This document shows positions 5,054-8,164 of a stretch of 8,164 nucleotides of DNA, one piece after another. The DNA comes from Bacillota bacterium. Its GTDB lineage: Bacteria; Bacillota; Dethiobacteria; SKNC01. Position 1 is the stretch's first letter. Each line of letters starts with the position of its first letter. The notes beneath the pieces are model-generated. The model was not told the DNA's origin. It did no database searches and saw nothing but the letters and a program-made list of their open reading frames with translations. The stretch lies in NCBI GenBank assembly GCA_007120745.1, contig SKNC01000117.1:1-8164 (forward strand). The letters run 5' to 3'. The position numbers were made by a program, and so were the translations under genes.

Positions 5054-6799
5054 CTATAATATTTTTGCCTTACCCCGGTAAATTAATCCCCTGGCCGGGT
5101 CGATGGATATCTCCGCTCCATCCTCCAAAATCTTCATGGCATCTTGTGCCCCTACTATGACCGGGATATCCAGGCTTAAACCGATAATGGCCGTATGGGA
5201 GGTCATTCCCCCGGCTTCAGCTACAATGGCGCTGGCTTTTTGAAGGTAAGGAATGTAATCCTTATCGGTTTCGTACGTAACCAGAATCTGCCCCTCCCGA
5301 ATCATGGCAGCATCCTCCGATGTGGAGGCCTTAAAAACTCTTCCGGTCACCGCCTTCTTTCCCACTCCTGTGCCCTTCAGCATGACCTGCCCTATGGTGT
5401 GGACTTTTAAAAGATTGGTAGTCCCGGCCCCTATGGGAACTCCGGCAGTAATAACCACCAGGTCTCCGTTTTGAACCAGTCGAGCCCGTAAAGAGGCCTC
5501 AATAGCCGTATCAAACATTTCATCTGTATTTTCCGTTACTTCAGATAAAATTGGATAGACTCCCCAGGTCAGGGTCAGTCGCCGCACTACCCGGTAGTTA
5601 GGGGTCACCGCTATAATCGGGGCTTTTGGTTTATACTTAGAAACCATTCGGGCTGTGTGACCGGACTGGGTAGAAGTCAATATTGCAGCAGCCCCTAATT
5701 CCTGAGCGGTATGACAGGTGGCATAACTGATGGCATCGGTTACGGTCTTGTTCATAAGAGGTTCAAAGCTGCTAAGAATGGTTTCATAGTGAAGAGCGCT
5801 CTCCGCCCGGGAGGCAATTCGATCCATGGTCAGCACCGACTCTAAAGGGTACCCTCCCACTGCACTTTCCCCGGAAAGCATAACGGAATCGGTGCCATCA
5901 AAAATAGCGTTTGCCACGTCGCTGGCTTCGGCCCTGGTGGGCCTGGGGTTCCGAATCATAGAGTCCAGCATCTGGGTGGCTGTAACCACCGGCTTTCCCG
6001 CCTGGTTGCATTTTTTTATAATCATTTTTTGCACAATGGGAACATCCTCCGCCGGAATCTCCACCCCTAAATCGCCCCGGGCCACCATGATTCCGTCGGA
6101 AACATCCAATATTTCATCGATATTTCTGACGCCTTCTTCATTTTCTATTTTGGAAATTATGTGCATCCTGCCCCGGTTTTCTTCCATCAGCCGCCGTATT
6201 TCTAAAACATCGGAAGCTTTTCTAATAAAGGAGGCTGCCACAAAGTCCAGGTCCTGAGAAATTCCATATAAAATATCACTTTTATCCTTCTCACACATGG
6301 GAGGGAGATTCAAGGATACCCCCGGTATATTTACTCCCTTACGGTCGCTCAATTCTCCTCCGAATTGCACCCGGCACCTGACTTCTTTGCCGGTCACTTC
6401 TGTAACCTTTAATTTAATTAACCCATCGTCCAGGAGTATGAAACTGCCCACTTTTACATCTTTTACGATATCCTTGTAGGTAACGGAAACACGGTACTGG
6501 TCTCCGGGAACTTCCTCTGTCGTTAGAGTAAACCTGCTGCCCTTAACTAAATTAACCCTGCCGCCGGTAAAAGTTCCTATTCTTATTTCAGGCCCCCGGG
6601 TATCCATAAGAATACCTACATTTCTCCTGGTTTTTCGGCAGGCCTCCCGAATCCTTCGGATTCTGGTCTCATGGTCCACCAGGTTTCCATGAGAGAAGTT
6701 TAAGCGGGCCACATCCATGCCCGCCCTCATCAACTGTACAATAGTATCTAACGACTCACTGGCCGGGCCAATGGTACAAACAATTTTTGTGCGCCTCAA
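5054..6799 (-). CDS. pyk: pyruvate kinase with C-terminal PEP-utiliser mobile domain
   Basis: It catalyses PEP + ADP to pyruvate + ATP, the last step of glycolysis, in the cytosol. Numbering from TTG 6799 gives 581 residues, close to the roughly 585 of Bacillus-type enzymes. N-terminal RRTKIVCTIGPAS (2-14) is the family signature. Active-site elements: RLNFSHG (32-38), MDTRGPEIR (65-73), ISKIEN (215-220) with catalytic Lys217 and metal ligand Glu219, ARGDLG with Asp243, and TATQMLDSM (273-281) with Thr275. Glu71 in GPE is the residue associated with potassium-dependent enzymes; potassium-independent ones carry Lys there. The regulatory C domain spans about 350-475. Residues 487-571 form the extra domain homologous to PEP synthase/PPDK swivelling domains, keeping the T-S-H-T-A motif with His535; its role in Pyk is structural or unknown. 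It sits 37 nt after pfkA. Confidence 0.97.
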   Translation of the reverse strand: MRRTKIVCTIGPASESLDTIVQLMRAGMDVARLNFSHGNLVDHETRIRRIREACRKTRRNVGILMDTRGPEIRIGTFTGGRVNLVKGSRFTLTTEEVPGDQYRVSVTYKDIVKDVKVGSFILLDDGLIKLKVTEVTGKEVRCRVQFGGELSDRKGVNIPGVSLNLPPMCEKDKSDILYGISQDLDFVAASFIRKASDVLEIRRLMEENRGRMHIISKIENEEGVRNIDEILDVSDGIMVARGDLGVEIPAEDVPIVQKMIIKKCNQAGKPVVTATQMLDSMIRNPRPTRAEASDVANAIFDGTDSVMLSGESAVGGYPLESVLTMDRIASRAESALHYETILSSFEPLMNKTVTDAISYATCHTAQELGAAAILTSTQSGHTARMVSKYKPKAPIIAVTPNYRVVRRLTLTWGVYPILSEVTENTDEMFDTAIEASLRARLVQNGDLVVITAGVPIGAGTTNLLKVHTIGQVMLKGTGVGKKAVTGRVFKASTSEDAAMIREGQILVTYETDKDYIPYLQKASAIVAEAGGMTSHTAIIGLSLDIPVIVGAQDAMKILEDGAEISIDPARGLIYRGKAKIL

Positions 6800-6806
6800 C
6801 AATTTT

Positions 6807-6812
6807 CCTCCT
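6807..6812 (-). promoter_or_regulatory. ribosome site that decides between two adjacent TTG starts of pyk
   Basis: AGGAGG precedes two consecutive TTG codons, at 6802-6800 and 6799-6797. Spacing is 4 nt to the first and 7 nt to the second. The second also reproduces the usual family N terminus (M-R-R/K-T-K-I-V). I therefore place the start at 6799. Either way, this key glycolytic gene begins with a rare start codon, unlike the ATG of its neighbours. Confidence 0.7.
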
Positions 6813-6839
6813 AAATAAACACGATATTATTAAGCGATG

Positions 6840-7802
6840 CTAAATGGCCAAAATTTTTGCCAGTTCATAAATTTCTTCATTCAGCACTTTTTTCTGACTG
6901 AGAGCATAGCTCAGTTCCGTGCCCACAATTTCACCGGCTACCAAACCTACCATTAAATTGGTTCTTCCCTCCATCAGCAGGTCCACAGCTTTGGCCCCCA
7001 TGCGGCTGGAGATATTTCTGTCAAAGGCAGTGGGAGTTCCCCCCCGCTGCAGGTGGCCCAGAATGGTAACCCGTGTATCCATTCCGGTACATTTTTTTAT
7101 GGCTTCTCCAATAGCAATTCCACTGGCAGCACCTTCGGCCACCAGGATAATGCTGTGAAGTTTTCCCCTCTCATATCCCCGAATCAGCCGGCTGCAAATA
7201 TGATTAATGTCAAAATCTTTCTCCGGAACCAGTATGGATTCAGCACCGCCCGCCAGGCCTGCATAAAGGGCCAGGGAACCAGAATCCCTGCCCATTACCT
7301 CCAGAACAAATACCCGCTCATGGGAAGTGGCTGTATCCCTCAGCTTGTTAATTGCATCGGTAATGGTATTCATGGCTGTATCAAAACCAATACTCACATC
7401 GGTGCAGGCGATATCATTATCAATCGTGCCCGGAAGGCCTATGGTCTTTATCACCCCGGTATCCCCTAAAGCCATGGCACCGCGAAAAGAACCATCCCCT
7501 CCGATGACTACCAGGCCGTCCAGTTGAAATTCACGGATTTGATTGATGGCTTTTTCTTGTCCTGCCCGGGTAACAAATTCGGGACAACGGGCAGTTCTTA
7601 ATATCGTTCCTCCCCGCTGAATAATGTCCGCTACAGAACCCAGCTGCATCTGCTGAAATTCTCCGTTAATCAATCCCGAATAGCCCCGCTGTATGCCAAA
7701 TACTTCAATGTCATGGTAAATACATTTCCTCACTACGGCCCTTACCGCGGCATTCATGCCCGGAGCATCCCCGCCGCTGGTCAGCACGCCGATCCTTCTC
7801 AT
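6840..7802 (-). CDS. pfkA: ATP-dependent 6-phosphofructokinase
   Basis: It phosphorylates fructose 6-phosphate to fructose 1,6-bisphosphate, the committed step of glycolysis, as a cytosolic tetramer in this family. It has 320 residues, the standard bacterial PfkA size. Motifs: TSGGDAPGMN (8-17), TARCPEF (70-76), GGDGS (101-105), PGTIDND (124-130) with the catalytic base Asp128, MGRDSG (170-175), and LGHLQRGG (248-255). Gly104 in GGDGS marks an ATP-using enzyme; PPi-dependent forms have Asp there. Arg21 and Arg25 of the allosteric ADP/PEP site are kept. The sequence resembles Bacillus more than E. coli, for example SVADIIQRGGTIL with no insertion before it. ATG 7802 follows AGGAGG (7814-7809) with 6-nt spacing; accA stops 20 nt upstream. 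Confidence 0.97.
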   Translation of the reverse strand: MRRIGVLTSGGDAPGMNAAVRAVVRKCIYHDIEVFGIQRGYSGLINGEFQQMQLGSVADIIQRGGTILRTARCPEFVTRAGQEKAINQIREFQLDGLVVIGGDGSFRGAMALGDTGVIKTIGLPGTIDNDIACTDVSIGFDTAMNTITDAINKLRDTATSHERVFVLEVMGRDSGSLALYAGLAGGAESILVPEKDFDINHICSRLIRGYERGKLHSIILVAEGAASGIAIGEAIKKCTGMDTRVTILGHLQRGGTPTAFDRNISSRMGAKAVDLLMEGRTNLMVGLVAGEIVGTELSYALSQKKVLNEEIYELAKILAI

Positions 7803-7822
7803 GAAACCCCTCCTGGTGGCTG

Positions 7823-8164
7823 TTATGCCGAATTATTTGCTTGTTTTTCTAAAAAGTCTCCAATTTTTCTAAATTTGTTATAGCGTATTTTAACCAGTTC
7901 TTCTACAGATACCTGGTTCAGTTCCTGCAGCTGGTCTGTTATAACTCCCTTAATTTTGGAAGCAATTTCTTGACAATCCCGGTGGGCTCCTCCCAGGGGT
8001 TCCGGAATAATCATGTCGATAATTCCAAATTCTAATAAATCCTGGGCAGTAATTTTCAGCACAGAGGCGGCATCTGCAGCGCGGTTAGAATCCTTCCATA
8101 ATATACTGGCGCAGCCCTCCGGAGATATAACGGAATATACGGCATGCTCCAGCATACAGATTCG
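7823..8164 (-). CDS. accA: acetyl-CoA carboxylase carboxyltransferase subunit alpha, C-terminal part (5' end beyond window)
   Basis: The frame is open at the right edge and ends at TAA 7825-7823, giving the last 113 residues of a protein that is normally about 320 long; the internal Met at 8155 is not the start. AccA with AccD transfers the carboxyl group from biotinylated AccB to acetyl-CoA, making malonyl-CoA for fatty-acid synthesis. Recognisable blocks are MLEHAVYSVISPEGCASIL, then KITAQDLLEFGIIDMIIPEP followed directly by LGGAHRD, and the C-terminal L-V-K-I-R-Y-N-K-F-R-K-I-G. No frameshift is seen. It directly precedes pfkA and pyk, the usual Bacillota order after accD. The operon promoter must lie to the right of the window. 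Confidence 0.95.
   Translation of the reverse strand, partial: RICMLEHAVYSVISPEGCASILWKDSNRAADAASVLKITAQDLLEFGIIDMIIPEPLGGAHRDCQEIASKIKGVITDQLQELNQVSVEELVKIRYNKFRKIGDFLEKQANNSA

Noticed and set aside
5195..7527. Several plus-strand frames opposite pyk and pfkA
   Set aside because: All lie fully antisense to two clearly conserved enzymes and have no independent evidence.

Overview
The window looks like a chromosomal stretch from an anaerobic Bacillota (Firmicutes), most likely Clostridia. The grounds are strong AGGAGG-type Shine-Dalgarno sites before nearly every gene, the order accA-pfkA-pyk that is common in Bacillota, a long Bacillus-type pyruvate kinase with an extra C-terminal PEP-utiliser domain, and moderate-to-low G+C. 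I cannot name a genus.

Right two thirds (about 3111-8164, minus strand): one co-directional, tightly packed cluster in transcription order accA (cut by the window edge), pfkA, pyk, a YbgC/FadM-like thioesterase, fxsA, and a class II-like histone-deacetylase-family amidohydrolase. Gaps are 9-41 nt and no terminator is visible between the genes, so it reads as an operon whose promoter lies beyond the right edge. It joins the committed steps of glycolysis (Pfk, Pyk) to the first step of fatty-acid synthesis (acetyl-CoA carboxylase). The tail of the cluster holds acyl-CoA thioester and acetyl-amide hydrolases plus a small membrane protein.

Middle (about 1216-3000, plus strand): a DUF1622 membrane protein followed by a DUF1015 protein with the DGHHR motif. 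A candidate promoter sits between them and a strong hairpin follows. That hairpin (2975-3000) lies between the converging units and has T tracts on both strands, so it can end both. Between it and the deacetylase stop lies about 110 nt that resembles, on the minus strand, only the 3' end of a glycine riboswitch.

Left end (1-1215): AT-rich and gene-poor. It holds the first 15 codons of a small membrane protein leaving the left edge (minus strand), a short ORF resembling a BamE/SmpA-like domain, and two divergent mini-ORFs that have good ribosome sites but stop after 10 and 25 codons. The rest has no gene I can support, and the region looks like decayed sequence. I found no tRNA, rRNA, CRISPR array, complete insertion sequence or clear new multi-gene system. 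The more unusual observations are the riboswitch-like relic, the truncated divergent starts, the spaced direct repeats before the DUF1015 gene, and the deacetylase at the end of a glycolysis/fatty-acid operon.
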